DNA from: Clostridium sp. CAG:964
GTDB lineage: Bacteria; Bacillota; Clostridia; Oscillospirales; Acutalibacteraceae
Assembly (NCBI GenBank): GCA_000435335.1
Contig: FR891337.1
Location: forward strand, 21,209 to 85,208
DNA length: 64,000 bases
Reading direction: 5' to 3'
Shown here piece after piece: positions 55,228 to 64,000 of the stretch; the stretch's first letter is position 1; every line of letters starts with the position of its first letter. The notes under the pieces were generated by a model. It saw only the letters and a program-made list of their open reading frames with translations, did no database searches and was not told where the DNA came from. The translations under genes and the position numbers were made by a program.

Positions 55228-56550
55228 TTGGAAAAGGCATATATCAGTGTAATCGGTGCAGGGCTTGCAGGCTGTGAGGCTGCATGGCAAATAGCCAACA
55301 GAGGCATACAGGTAATGCTTTACGAAATGAAGCCAAATAAAAAGTCACCGGCCCACCACAGCAACACATTTGCCGAGCTTGTTTGTTCAAACTCTCTTAA
55401 AGCCGCACGAACAGCCAGTGCCGCAGGTATGCTTAAGCAGGAAATGCGAATGCTTAACTCACTGCTTCTAAAGTGTGCAGACGATTGCAGTGTCAGTGCC
55501 GGAGGGGCGTTAGCTGTAAACAGAGATGACTTTTCCAATATGGTAACTCATTATATTAATCAGCACCCCAATATTACTGTAGTTAATGAAGAAATCACAG
55601 AGCTGCCGCAAGATAAAATTGCCGTAATTGCTACAGGCCCTCTTACTGCTGATTTATTGGCAGAAAATATTAAGGCAGAGCTTGGCGGAGCGTTAAGCTT
55701 TTTTGACGCAGCTGCACCAATAGTTACAGCCGAGTCTATAGATTTTAACAGTGCATTCTTTGCCAGCAGATACGGAAAGGGCAGTGGGGATGATTATATA
55801 AATTGCCCTATGAATAAAGAGGAGTACGAGAGCTTTCACGCAGAGCTTGTAGCTGCACAGCGTGCCCCGTTAAAGGATTTTGATGTTCAAAATCCAAAGG
55901 TGTACGAGGGCTGTATGCCTATTGAGGTTATGGCACAGCGTGGTGCCGACACAATACGCTTTGGCCCTATGAAGCCCGTAGGTCTTACAGACCCAAAAAC
56001 AGGACACCGACCGTGGGCTGTTTTACAGCTTCGCAGGGAAAATAACCAAGGTACACTGTATAACCTTGTCGGCTTTCAAACTAACCTGAAATTTCCCGAA
56101 CAGAAGCGTGTATTTTCAATGATACCGGCACTTAAAAATGCAGAGTTTGTCAGATACGGCGTAATGCACCGCAATACTTTTATAAATTCACCACAGCTTT
56201 TAGATGCTGACTATTCATTACGGAAAAACCATAGCCTGTTTTTTGCCGGACAGCTTACCGGTGTAGAGGGATATATGGAGTCCGGCAGCAGCGGACTGCT
56301 TGCAGGCATAAATGCCGCAAGGCTGTTTATGGGTAAAAAAACTCTTGTGCTGCCAAATGTAACTATGATGGGTGCGTTGGCAGAGTATATCAGTAATCCG
56401 TCAGTTACTTGCTTCCAGCCTATGGGGGCAAATATCGGTATTTTGCCACAGCTTTCAGAAAATATTAGGGATAAACGACTAAAGGCAGAAAAGCATTCTC
56501 TGCGTTCCTTTTCAACTCTTGAAGGCTTTATTAACGAAAATAATATTTAA
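55228..56550 (+). CDS. trmFO: tRNA (uracil-54-C5) methyltransferase, folate/FAD-dependent
   Basis: 440 aa. Makes ribothymidine at position 54 of tRNA using methylene-THF and FADH2. FAD motif VIGAGLAGCEAAWQIANRG; family block HSNTFAELVCSNSLKA contains the catalytic cysteine region. Second FAD segment FAGQLTGVEGYMESGSSG. TTG start, eight bases after AAAGGAGGTG. Follows topA as in Bacillus (topA-trmFO). Confidence 0.95.
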   Translation: MEKAYISVIGAGLAGCEAAWQIANRGIQVMLYEMKPNKKSPAHHSNTFAELVCSNSLKAARTASAAGMLKQEMRMLNSLLLKCADDCSVSAGGALAVNRDDFSNMVTHYINQHPNITVVNEEITELPQDKIAVIATGPLTADLLAENIKAELGGALSFFDAAAPIVTAESIDFNSAFFASRYGKGSGDDYINCPMNKEEYESFHAELVAAQRAPLKDFDVQNPKVYEGCMPIEVMAQRGADTIRFGPMKPVGLTDPKTGHRPWAVLQLRRENNQGTLYNLVGFQTNLKFPEQKRVFSMIPALKNAEFVRYGVMHRNTFINSPQLLDADYSLRKNHSLFFAGQLTGVEGYMESGSSGLLAGINAARLFMGKKTLVLPNVTMMGALAEYISNPSVTCFQPMGANIGILPQLSENIRDKRLKAEKHSLRSFSTLEGFINENNI

Positions 56551-56578
56551 CTTGTTTTAAGAAAACCGAGGTTTTAGT

Positions 56579-57568
56579 ATGAAGATAATTGTAGATGCTT
56601 TTGGCGGTGACAATGCACCTCTTGAAATTATTAAGGGCTGTGCTTTAGCTGTAGAAGACTTAGGAATAGAAGTAATTCTTACGGGCGATAAAAACATAAT
56701 AAAGAAAACCGCTATAGAAAACGGCATTTCTCTTAATAACATAAGGGTTGCTCATACCGATGTTGTTATTTCACCGGACGATGACGCCTCTGCAGTAGTA
56801 AAGGAAAAGAAAAATTCATCTATGGGAATGGGCTTTCAGCTGCTTAACAGCGGCGAGGGCGATGCCTTTGTATCTGCCGGCAACAGCGGTGCTTTGGTAA
56901 TGGGCAGCAGCTTGATTATAAAAAGAATTAAGGGTGTTAAACGCCCTGCTTTTGCTCCGGTAATGCCAAAGGCACAAGGCTGCTTTATGCTTGTTGACGG
57001 CGGTGCAAATAACGAGGTTCGTCCCGATATGCTGCAGCAGTTTGCAATAATGGGTTCAATCTATATGAACAAGGTTATGGGAATTGATAACCCAAGAGTA
57101 GGCCTTGCAAATGTGGGTACAGAGGAGCACAAGGGAGGCTCACTGCAGCAGGAGGCATTTGAATTGCTAAAGGCAACACCTATAAACTTCATAGGAAATG
57201 TAGAGGGCAGAGATATTCCTGCCGATGGTTGTGATGTGTTGGTTACAGACGGATTTAACGGTAATCTTATTCTAAAAACCTATGAGGGAGTTGCAATGGA
57301 GCTTATGGGCAAAATTAAGGGGCTGTTTAAGAAAAATGCCAAAAATAAAATAGCGGCAGCAATGATTATGAGCGACCTAAAAAAGCTTGCAAAAGAAATG
57401 GACTACAATGAGTACGGCGGCGCTGCAATTATGGGTGTAAACAAGCCTGTTTTTAAGGCACACGGCAGTTCAAAGGCAAAAACAATAAAAAGTGCCCTTC
57501 GCTTAACAAAACAATTTGTTGAGGGCAATGTAGTTGAAGAAATAAGCACGAACATTGCAAAGCTGTAA
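56579..57568 (+). CDS. plsX: Phosphate acyltransferase PlsX
   Basis: 329 aa. Makes acyl phosphate from acyl-ACP for PlsY in phospholipid synthesis. Signatures: IVDAFGGDNAPLEIIKG, FVSAGNSGALVMGSSL, MLVDGGANNEVRP and DVLVTDGFNGNLILKTYEG. fabD/fabG/acpP, often between plsX and rnc, are absent here, so rnc follows directly; frames of plsX and rnc nearly touch. Confidence 0.96.
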   Translation: MKIIVDAFGGDNAPLEIIKGCALAVEDLGIEVILTGDKNIIKKTAIENGISLNNIRVAHTDVVISPDDDASAVVKEKKNSSMGMGFQLLNSGEGDAFVSAGNSGALVMGSSLIIKRIKGVKRPAFAPVMPKAQGCFMLVDGGANNEVRPDMLQQFAIMGSIYMNKVMGIDNPRVGLANVGTEEHKGGSLQQEAFELLKATPINFIGNVEGRDIPADGCDVLVTDGFNGNLILKTYEGVAMELMGKIKGLFKKNAKNKIAAAMIMSDLKKLAKEMDYNEYGGAAIMGVNKPVFKAHGSSKAKTIKSALRLTKQFVEGNVVEEISTNIAKL

Positions 57569-57587
57569 AATCGAAAGAGGTGTTATA

Positions 57588-58265
57588 ATGAAAGAGCTTG
57601 AGAAAGTACTGGATTATAAATTTAAAAATATAGATTATTTAAAAATAGGTCTTACACATTCATCCTATGCCAACGAGCATAAAAAGCTTCATATAAAATG
57701 CAACGAGCGTCAGGAGTTTTTAGGCGACGCAGTTTTAAGCATTGTTGTTTCCGACTATATTTATAAGCACTGCCCGTCGCTGCCCGAGGGTGACCTCACA
57801 AAGCTGAGGGCGGCTCTTGTCTGCGAGAAATCCCTTGCAGGATATGCAAGGTCAATTAACCTTGGTGATTATCTGCTTTTAAGCAAGGGCGAACGCCATT
57901 CAAACGGTCAGGAAAGGCCTTCGATTTTGGCAGATGCATTTGAATCTGTTATAGCCGCAATTTATCTTGACGGCGGTATGGAGGAGGCAAGAAAATTTGT
58001 TCTTCGCTTTGTAATACCGGATATTAAAAGTGCAAAGCCTATTAGATTTAAGGATTATAAAACACAGCTTCAGGAAATAATTCAGAAAAATCCGGAAGAA
58101 AAGCTGGAGTATGTACTTGTAGGAGAAAGTGGGCCTGACCATAACAAGCACTTTGTCGTAGAAGTACATTTAAACAGTAATGTTATCGGCAAAGGCGGCG
58201 GCAGAAGCAAAAAAGAAGCAGAACAGCAGGCGGCAAGAGAAGCGTTAGGACTGATGGGCTATTGA
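57588..58265 (+). CDS. rnc: Ribonuclease III
   Basis: 225 aa. Cleaves double-stranded RNA in rRNA and mRNA processing. RNase III signature ERQEFLGDAVLSIVVSDYIY with catalytic acids, ADAFESVIAAIYLDGG (second acidic motif), and a C-terminal dsRBD (YKTQLQEIIQKNPEE ... GKGGGRSKKEAEQQAAREAL). ATG 57588 after GAGGTG; a longer frame starts within plsX. Confidence 0.96.
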   Translation: MKELEKVLDYKFKNIDYLKIGLTHSSYANEHKKLHIKCNERQEFLGDAVLSIVVSDYIYKHCPSLPEGDLTKLRAALVCEKSLAGYARSINLGDYLLLSKGERHSNGQERPSILADAFESVIAAIYLDGGMEEARKFVLRFVIPDIKSAKPIRFKDYKTQLQEIIQKNPEEKLEYVLVGESGPDHNKHFVVEVHLNSNVIGKGGGRSKKEAEQQAAREALGLMGY

Positions 58266-59296
58266 AGCACTCAAATGTAGCTATTTTTGTACCGCACAAC
58301 GGCTGTCCTCATTGCTGTTCATTTTGCAATCAAGTAAAAATTACAGGTCAGCAAAAACAACCCACAGCAGACGATGTTATTAATGCGGCTTCCGTTGCAA
58401 TGAAAAGCAAAAGATATAACCCGCAGCAGTCTGAAATTGCCTTTTTTGGCGGCAGCTTTACGGCTATTGACCGCAGTTATATGGTAATGCTTCTGTCTGC
58501 GGCATATCAGTATGTAAAGAACGACAGCTTTGCCGGAATACGCATTTCCACAAGGCCGGATTATATTGACAACGAAATTCTCGAAATTTTAAAAAGCTAC
58601 GGTGTTACCGCTATTGAGCTTGGGGCGCAAAGTATGTGTGACGATGTTCTTACAGCCAATATGCGTGGGCATACCGCCAAGGATGTAGCCAACGCATCGA
58701 AGCTCATAAAAGAATACGGCTTTTCCCTTGGACTTCAAATGATGACAGGGTTGTATAAAAGCAGTATTGAAAAGGATATTTATACAGCCGAACAAATTTG
58801 CAGCCTTTCGCCCGACACCGTAAGAATTTACCCCACCATAATTATGGCGGATACTGTACTTGCAGATTATTATAAAAATGGGGATTACAATACATATCCA
58901 CTGGAAGATACTGTTGAGCTGTGTGCGAAGCTTTTGCAAATGTTTAACAAACAAGGCATTAGGGTAATCCGTTTGGGCTTACACAGTACAGAGGATATAT
59001 CAAAAGGTATGGTGGCAGGGCCATGGCACCCGTCGTTAGGAGAGCTGTGTGCCGCAAGGGTTTTCAGAAACAGTATTGATGATTATATAAAAGCAAATGC
59101 TTTGCCTGCAGGCTGTTATACTGTAGCAGTAAACAACCGTGACATTTCAAAGGTGCTCGGACAAAAGCACAGCAACATTGAATACTTTGCACAAAAGGGC
59201 TATAGCTTAACTGTAAAACAAGGCAATGTAGTGCAGGGTGAGTTTTATTTTTCAGATTTAACAGATAAACAGAACACCTGTTTTAATAAAGCATAA
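58262..59296 (+). CDS. Elp3-like radical SAM protein
   Basis: 344 aa. Radical SAM CxxxCxxC in PHNGCPHCCSFCNQ (cysteines near 15, 19 and 22), the FFGGSFTAID glycine motif and the IELGAQSMCDDVL strand, and a C-terminal domain common to Elp3-like bacterial proteins, without the acetyltransferase domain of true Elp3. Found between rnc and smc in many Clostridia; function unknown. Starts at TTG 58262, overlapping the rnc stop. Confidence 0.82.
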   Translation: MKHSNVAIFVPHNGCPHCCSFCNQVKITGQQKQPTADDVINAASVAMKSKRYNPQQSEIAFFGGSFTAIDRSYMVMLLSAAYQYVKNDSFAGIRISTRPDYIDNEILEILKSYGVTAIELGAQSMCDDVLTANMRGHTAKDVANASKLIKEYGFSLGLQMMTGLYKSSIEKDIYTAEQICSLSPDTVRIYPTIIMADTVLADYYKNGDYNTYPLEDTVELCAKLLQMFNKQGIRVIRLGLHSTEDISKGMVAGPWHPSLGELCAARVFRNSIDDYIKANALPAGCYTVAVNNRDISKVLGQKHSNIEYFAQKGYSLTVKQGNVVQGEFYFSDLTDKQNTCFNKA

Positions 59297-59345
59297 ATAT
59301 CGGCTGTATATTTTTACACATCACATAAATATTGGAGTTAGTAAA

Positions 59346-62300
59346 TTGTTATTAAAATCACTAGAGATACAAGGCTTTAAAACCTTTCCGGATAAAACCA
59401 AATTAACCTTTGACCATGGCATAACCTCCATAGTAGGGCCAAACGGCAGCGGCAAAAGTAACATTAGTGACGCTATACGCTGGGTTCTCGGAGAGCAGTC
59501 ACCTAAGGCTATACGCTGTTCAAAAATGGAAGATGTTGTCTTTAACGGAACAGACAGCAGAAAAAAGCTTGGTTATGCCGAGGTTACCCTGTCTTTTGAA
59601 AATAAAGACCGTTCTCTTGCCTTTGACGGCGACGAGGTTTCTATTACCAGGCGTTATTACCGTTCCGGCGACAGCGACTATATGATTAATAAGGCCGCCG
59701 TAAGACTAAAGGATATCCACGAGCTTTTTATGGACACAGGCTTAGGTCGTGACGGCTACTCTATGATTGGCCAAGGTAAAATTGACAGCATAGTGGCGTC
59801 AAAAAGCGAAGATAGGCGAGAAATTTTTGAAGAGGCGGCAGGAATATCAAGATACAGATACAGAAAACTGGAGGCAGAGCGAAAGCTAAAGGGTACAGAA
59901 GAAAATCTAGTTCGTCTGCGTGACATATTAACAGAGCTTGACGACAGGGTAGGACCCTTGGAAATTCAGGCGAAAAAAGCAGAGGCTTTTTTGGAATATT
60001 CAAACGAGAAAAAAGACCTTGAAATTGCTTTATGGCTAAATACAATAAAGCAGTCTGCCGCCGTTTTGCGTGAGCAGGAGGAAAGGCTTGAAATTGCCCG
60101 CAGTCAGCATCAAGCGGCACAAGAGGCACTTGAGGACATTCAAAAAGAAAGCGAAGAACTATTTTTAAGAAACGGCAAATACCTTTCGGAAATTGATGAA
60201 ATCAGAAAAGAAATTTCTGACTATGAACAACAAATATCAGAGAAAAAATCAAACATATCTGTTGCTGAAAACAGTATTAACTATAACAACCAAAGCATTG
60301 AGAAAGTAAATAATGAAATTGATTCCATTGCAAGCTCGGCAGTTGATACAGAAAATGAAATTGCACTAAAAAAGCAAAAAATCAGCCGGTATAATGAAAA
60401 AATTTCTACGCTTCAAAAGCAATATGCAGAAATTGAAAGCAGCTTAAACGAGGTTAATGTAAGCGTAAGCAAAAATTCAGATGTTTTGCAGGAGCTGTCA
60501 CTTAATCTTACAAGGCTTAGCACACAGGCGGCGGATATTAAGGTGTCAGCTATGACAAGTATGGCGTCTGTAAGCGAGGCTAAGGAAAGAATAAGCAACC
60601 TTAACAACCAAAAGCAGGTTAAGGCTGAGCAGATTGCAAAGCTTCTAGGGCAATGCAGCGACTATGAAAATATGCTTGCTGACACAAACAACAGCATAGA
60701 CAGTCTTGGCAGTGAACTACAGCTTAGCAGACAAAAGCTTTCACAAAAGCAGCAGCAAAGCGAAGAGCTAAAGCAGAGGTGCGACAAACTTAACCTTGAC
60801 TATCAGGAAAGAGTACGCCGTGTAAGAATGCTTGAAGATTTGGAACGCAATATGGAGGGCTTTTATAACAGTGTAAAAATTGTTATAAAGGAGGCACAGC
60901 GTGGTACCTTGCAGGGAATACACGGGCCTGTATCCAGAGTAATTAATGTTCCGGCAGATTATACCGTAGCTATTGAAACGGCTCTTGGAAATTCTATGCA
61001 GCACATTGTTACAGCTGATGAAGATACCGCAAAGGCGGCTATCGGACTTTTAAAAAAGCGTGACGGAGGCAGAGCTACATTTTTACCCCTTACAACAATA
61101 AAGGGCTATCAGCTTAATGAAAACGGACTTGATAATTGCAGTGGATTTGTAGGTGTAGCTGCAGAGCTTTGCAGCTGTGAACCTAAATACACAGGCGTTC
61201 TTAACTCTCTGTTAGGCAGAATTGTTATTGCAGACAATCTTAACAACGCTGTGGCTATAGCAAAAAAATACAGCTACAAATTCCGTGTGGTTACACTTGA
61301 CGGACAGGTTGTTAACGCAGGCGGTTCGCTGACAGGCGGCTCTCAGGGCAGAAAGTCCGGCTTGCTTAGCCGAACAGCTGAAATTCAAAAGAATAAGGAC
61401 ACTGCAGAAAGGCTAAAAGCAGAGTTTGCAAAGGCACAACAGCAGTATAAGCAGGCTGCTCAGGAGCTTTCAGCCGCAAACGCTGAAATAACAGCCTCGT
61501 CCGCAGAGCTTTCTACGGCACAGCAGGATAAAATTAAAATTGAAGCGGCGTTAAAAAGCAGTAAAACAGAGCTTCAAACCCACCAAGGGGCTGTGTGCGA
61601 CTTAGACAATGAAATCAAGCTGCTGACCGCTAAGGCAGAACAGCAATCCGACATACACAGACAGTCGCAAAAACAGCTTGATAAGCTGAACAAAGAAATA
61701 GAAGCGGCAGAAACACAGTCAAGTGAAATTACAGGTGGCAGAGAGGAGCTTTCTGTTAAGCGTGAAACTTTGGCACAGAAGCTTCAGGATATTCGTTTGG
61801 AAGTAGTTACGGCACAAAAAGACATTGAAAATATTAATGCCGAAATTAATATCGCACTATCAAACGAAAGCAACAGAAAACAACGCAGAGAGCAGCTTGT
61901 TAAAGAGATTGAAGAGTACAACAGCCGCAATAATTCAATAAATGCACAAATTGAATTACTTACACAGCTTGTTAAAGATCTTACCGAAAAATCAAAATCT
62001 GCACAAAGGAAAATTGAGTCGGTAAACAAAGAAAGAAGCGAAACAGAGGCTAAAACAGCACAGCTGAGAAAGGCAGAGCGTGACAAGCTTAACGAGCGTG
62101 AAGCCGCCGGCAGAGAGCTTTCAAAGCTGGAGGAACGCAAAATAAACCTCCAAAAGCAGTACGACGAAATAATAAGCAAGCTGTGGGAGGAATATGAGCT
62201 TACCCCACGAGAGGCACAGGAAAGCTGTAAGCCGATGAACAATGTGCAGGCAGGCAAAAAGCGGCTAAACGAATTAAAAGGCAAAATAAAAGCACTGGGC

Positions 62301-62915
62301 AGTGTGAATGTGTCTGCTATAGAAGAATATAAAGAGGTGTCAGAAAGACACTCCTTTATGACAAAGCAGGTAGAAGATGTTGAAAAATCCAAGAACGAAA
62401 TTCTTAGACTTATCGGCGATCTTACAAAGCAGATGAAAGAAATATTTGTAGACAGGTTTGTTCAGATAAACGATAACTTCTCTAAAATATTTGTTGATTT
62501 GTTTGGCGGCGGAAAAGCCCATATAGAGCTGACTAATCCGGAAGATGTTCTTACAAGCGGAATTGAAATTATTGTTCATCCGCCGGGTAAAATAGTAGTA
62601 CACCTTGAGGCACTTTCAGGCGGCGAAAAGGCACTTGTAGCCATAGCCCTTTACTTTGCCATTATGAAGGTAAATCCGGCACCGTTCTGCGTAATGGACG
62701 AAATTGAGGCAGCACTTGACGAGGTTAATGTTGACCGCTTTGCACAGTATCTTCGTGTTATGAACGAAAAAACACAGTTTATTCTAATAACCCACCGCCG
62801 TGGAACAATGGAGGAGGCCGATGTTTTGTACGGTGTAACAATGCAGGACAAGGGCATTTCAAAATTGCTTTCACTTCGTGCTTCAGAGGTTGCAGAAAAG
62901 CTGAATATGAATTAA
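59346..62915 (+). CDS. smc: Chromosome segregation protein SMC
   Basis: 1189 aa, standard length. ATP-driven condensin that organises and segregates the chromosome. N-terminal Walker A VGPNGSGKSNISDAIRWVLG, long coiled coil to about 505, hinge at about 515-665 (with TLDGQVVNAGGSLTGGSQG), second coiled coil, then C motif LSGGEKALVAIALYFA and Walker B FCVMDEIEAALDE. TTG start 59346 after GGAG. Located before ftsY as in Bacillus. Confidence 0.97.
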   Translation: MLLKSLEIQGFKTFPDKTKLTFDHGITSIVGPNGSGKSNISDAIRWVLGEQSPKAIRCSKMEDVVFNGTDSRKKLGYAEVTLSFENKDRSLAFDGDEVSITRRYYRSGDSDYMINKAAVRLKDIHELFMDTGLGRDGYSMIGQGKIDSIVASKSEDRREIFEEAAGISRYRYRKLEAERKLKGTEENLVRLRDILTELDDRVGPLEIQAKKAEAFLEYSNEKKDLEIALWLNTIKQSAAVLREQEERLEIARSQHQAAQEALEDIQKESEELFLRNGKYLSEIDEIRKEISDYEQQISEKKSNISVAENSINYNNQSIEKVNNEIDSIASSAVDTENEIALKKQKISRYNEKISTLQKQYAEIESSLNEVNVSVSKNSDVLQELSLNLTRLSTQAADIKVSAMTSMASVSEAKERISNLNNQKQVKAEQIAKLLGQCSDYENMLADTNNSIDSLGSELQLSRQKLSQKQQQSEELKQRCDKLNLDYQERVRRVRMLEDLERNMEGFYNSVKIVIKEAQRGTLQGIHGPVSRVINVPADYTVAIETALGNSMQHIVTADEDTAKAAIGLLKKRDGGRATFLPLTTIKGYQLNENGLDNCSGFVGVAAELCSCEPKYTGVLNSLLGRIVIADNLNNAVAIAKKYSYKFRVVTLDGQVVNAGGSLTGGSQGRKSGLLSRTAEIQKNKDTAERLKAEFAKAQQQYKQAAQELSAANAEITASSAELSTAQQDKIKIEAALKSSKTELQTHQGAVCDLDNEIKLLTAKAEQQSDIHRQSQKQLDKLNKEIEAAETQSSEITGGREELSVKRETLAQKLQDIRLEVVTAQKDIENINAEINIALSNESNRKQRREQLVKEIEEYNSRNNSINAQIELLTQLVKDLTEKSKSAQRKIESVNKERSETEAKTAQLRKAERDKLNEREAAGRELSKLEERKINLQKQYDEIISKLWEEYELTPREAQESCKPMNNVQAGKKRLNELKGKIKALGSVNVSAIEEYKEVSERHSFMTKQVEDVEKSKNEILRLIGDLTKQMKEIFVDRFVQINDNFSKIFVDLFGGGKAHIELTNPEDVLTSGIEIIVHPPGKIVVHLEALSGGEKALVAIALYFAIMKVNPAPFCVMDEIEAALDEVNVDRFAQYLRVMNEKTQFILITHRRGTMEEADVLYGVTMQDKGISKLLSLRASEVAEKLNMN

Positions 62916-62952
62916 AATATATTTATATTGTAATAAGGAAAAGGTGATATAA

Positions 62953-63870
62953 TTGGGTTTTTTCAGTAAAATTAAAGAGGGACTTAAAAAAACCAGAAAT
63001 GCCGTTGTTAATCAAATTGACGGTATGCTGAAATCCTTTACCAAAATTGACGAGGAGCTTTTCGAGGAGCTTGAGGAGCTTTTGGTAATGGGCGATGTCG
63101 GCGTTAAAACAGCGTCAAAAATTACAGAAGAGCTTCGTGTAAGAGTAAAAAAAGATGGCGTAACAGACCCTAACGAGGTTCACAGACTTCTTGAAGAAAT
63201 TACCGCAGATATGCTAAGAGGCGGCGAGGAGCTGAACCTAAATACCAAGCCGTCAATTATACTTGTTATAGGTGTAAACGGCGTAGGCAAAACCACCACT
63301 ATCGGCAAGCTGGCAAACAACCTGCGTATGCAGGGCAAAAGCGTGCTTTTGGCGGCAGCTGATACCTTTAGGGCAGCAGCCATTGATCAGCTGGAAATTT
63401 GGGCAGAGCGTGCACAGTGCGATATAGTAAAGCAAAAGGAAGGCTCCGACCCTGCGGCTGTTGTTTATGACGCTATATCAGCCGCAAAGGCAAGAGGAAC
63501 AGATGTAATTATTGCAGACACAGCCGGCAGACTTCACAATAAAAAATACTTAATGGACGAGCTGGGCAAAATTACAAGAATTATAGACAGAGAGCTTCCT
63601 GACGCCGACAAGGAATTTTTAATTGTGCTTGACGCAACTACAGGTCAAAACGCAGTAAATCAGGCAAGAGAATTTAAAAATTCAGCAGGCATTACAGGTA
63701 TTGTTCTTACTAAGCTTGACGGCACTGCCAAGGGCGGCGTTGTGCTTTCTGTAAAGGAGGAGCTTGGTGTACCTGTAAAATATATCGGCATAGGCGAACA
63801 AATGGACGACTTACAGCCATTTGACGCCGATTCATTTGCAAAGGCATTGTTTGCCAAAAACGAGGAGTAA
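62953..63870 (+). CDS. ftsY: Signal recognition particle receptor FtsY
   Basis: 305 aa, a short form without the acidic A domain. Docks SRP-ribosome complexes at the membrane. N domain from residue 1 (FFSKIKEGLKKTRNAVV), G1 GVNGVGKTTTIGKLA, G2 AADTFRAAAIDQL, G3 IADTAGRLHN, G4 TKLDGTAKGG. TTG start 62953 after AAGGTGAT. Follows smc by 37 bases. Confidence 0.97.
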   Translation: MGFFSKIKEGLKKTRNAVVNQIDGMLKSFTKIDEELFEELEELLVMGDVGVKTASKITEELRVRVKKDGVTDPNEVHRLLEEITADMLRGGEELNLNTKPSIILVIGVNGVGKTTTIGKLANNLRMQGKSVLLAAADTFRAAAIDQLEIWAERAQCDIVKQKEGSDPAAVVYDAISAAKARGTDVIIADTAGRLHNKKYLMDELGKITRIIDRELPDADKEFLIVLDATTGQNAVNQAREFKNSAGITGIVLTKLDGTAKGGVVLSVKEELGVPVKYIGIGEQMDDLQPFDADSFAKALFAKNEE

Positions 63871-63873
63871 GCT

Positions 63874-64000
63874 ATGAAAACATTTGTAATTGCAAGCAAC
63901 AATCCTAAAAAGGTAAATGAGCTTAACAGAATATTAAATCCTATGGGAATTACAGCAAAAACAGCAAAGGAAATGGGAGTTTCGCTTGACGATGTTGAGG
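63874..64000 (+). CDS. rdgB: XTP/dITP diphosphatase (HAM1/RdgB family), truncated by window edge
   Basis: Only the first 42 codons are in the window. MKTFVIASNNPKKVNELNRI is the N-terminal substrate-binding SNNxxKxxE motif of the HAM1 family, which removes non-canonical purine triphosphates. ATG follows the ftsY stop by three bases, with GAGGAG in the end of ftsY, so the two are probably coupled. Confidence 0.85.
   Translation, partial: MKTFVIASNNPKKVNELNRILNPMGITAKTAKEMGVSLDDVE

Overview
The window reads as one stretch of the core chromosome of a low-GC, endospore-forming Firmicute of class Clostridia, most plausibly an anaerobic gut member of the Oscillospirales/Ruminococcaceae (lineage is inferred from gene order and style, not computed). 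Support: PolC-type replicative polymerase, AddAB instead of RecBCD, short-form HisG with HisZ, the sepF-ylmH-divIVA block, a complete spoIIIAA-AH operon, and strong AGGAGG ribosome binding sites with GTG, TTG and even ATT/ATA starts. Nearly all genes are on the + strand. I see no prophage, insertion sequence, CRISPR array, restriction or other defence locus.

Layout. 1-3508: division and envelope genes (sepF end, ylmH, divIVA, lspA, rluD-type synthase); the ileS often found before lspA is absent and a large stem structure occupies the divIVA-lspA gap. 3779-14789: translation, isoprenoid, lipid and replication block pyrH-frr-uppS-cdsA-dxr-rseP-ispG-polC; rseP appears to start at ATA. 14801-16117: AI-2E-family permease. 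16162-22556: histidine operon hisZGDCBAIE behind two promoters, the second carrying a perfect 10-bp palindrome around its -10 box; hisH and hisF are missing. 22704-22946: reverse-strand HPr-like protein without the phosphorylatable histidine. 23099-31560: mtaB, then addB-addA. 31667-34978: mntP converging on a VanZ-like/MATE pair, then a COG2426 membrane protein. 35036-37898: two overlapping flavoprotein genes. 38162-40896: a glycosyltransferase, a permuted papain-fold (YiiX-like) protein and a YbhN-type membrane protein, the least characterised genes here. 40897-41661: a non-coding stretch with two reverse-strand tRNA-Ser genes, a candidate 51-codon ORF and several terminators. 41662-44390: ligA and a lipoprotein. 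44584-49519: spoIIIAA-AH. 49574-50913: infC-rpmI-rplT with an L20-type leader. 51053-56550: rRNA/tRNA methyltransferase, dprA, topA, trmFO. 56579-64000: plsX, rnc, an Elp3-like radical SAM protein, smc, ftsY and the start of a HAM1/RdgB gene.

Together the genes cover division-site selection, lipoprotein maturation, the MEP pathway (dxr, ispG) feeding undecaprenyl phosphate (uppS), phospholipid precursors (cdsA, plsX), replication, repair and chromosome segregation (polC, ligA, addAB, topA, smc), translation and spore engulfment. I found no obviously new multi-gene system. The items most worth a second look are small: the 1953-2071 structure, the ATA start of rseP, the his operator and missing hisHF, the 38-41 kb envelope trio, and the promoter-bearing mini-ORF beside the tRNAs.
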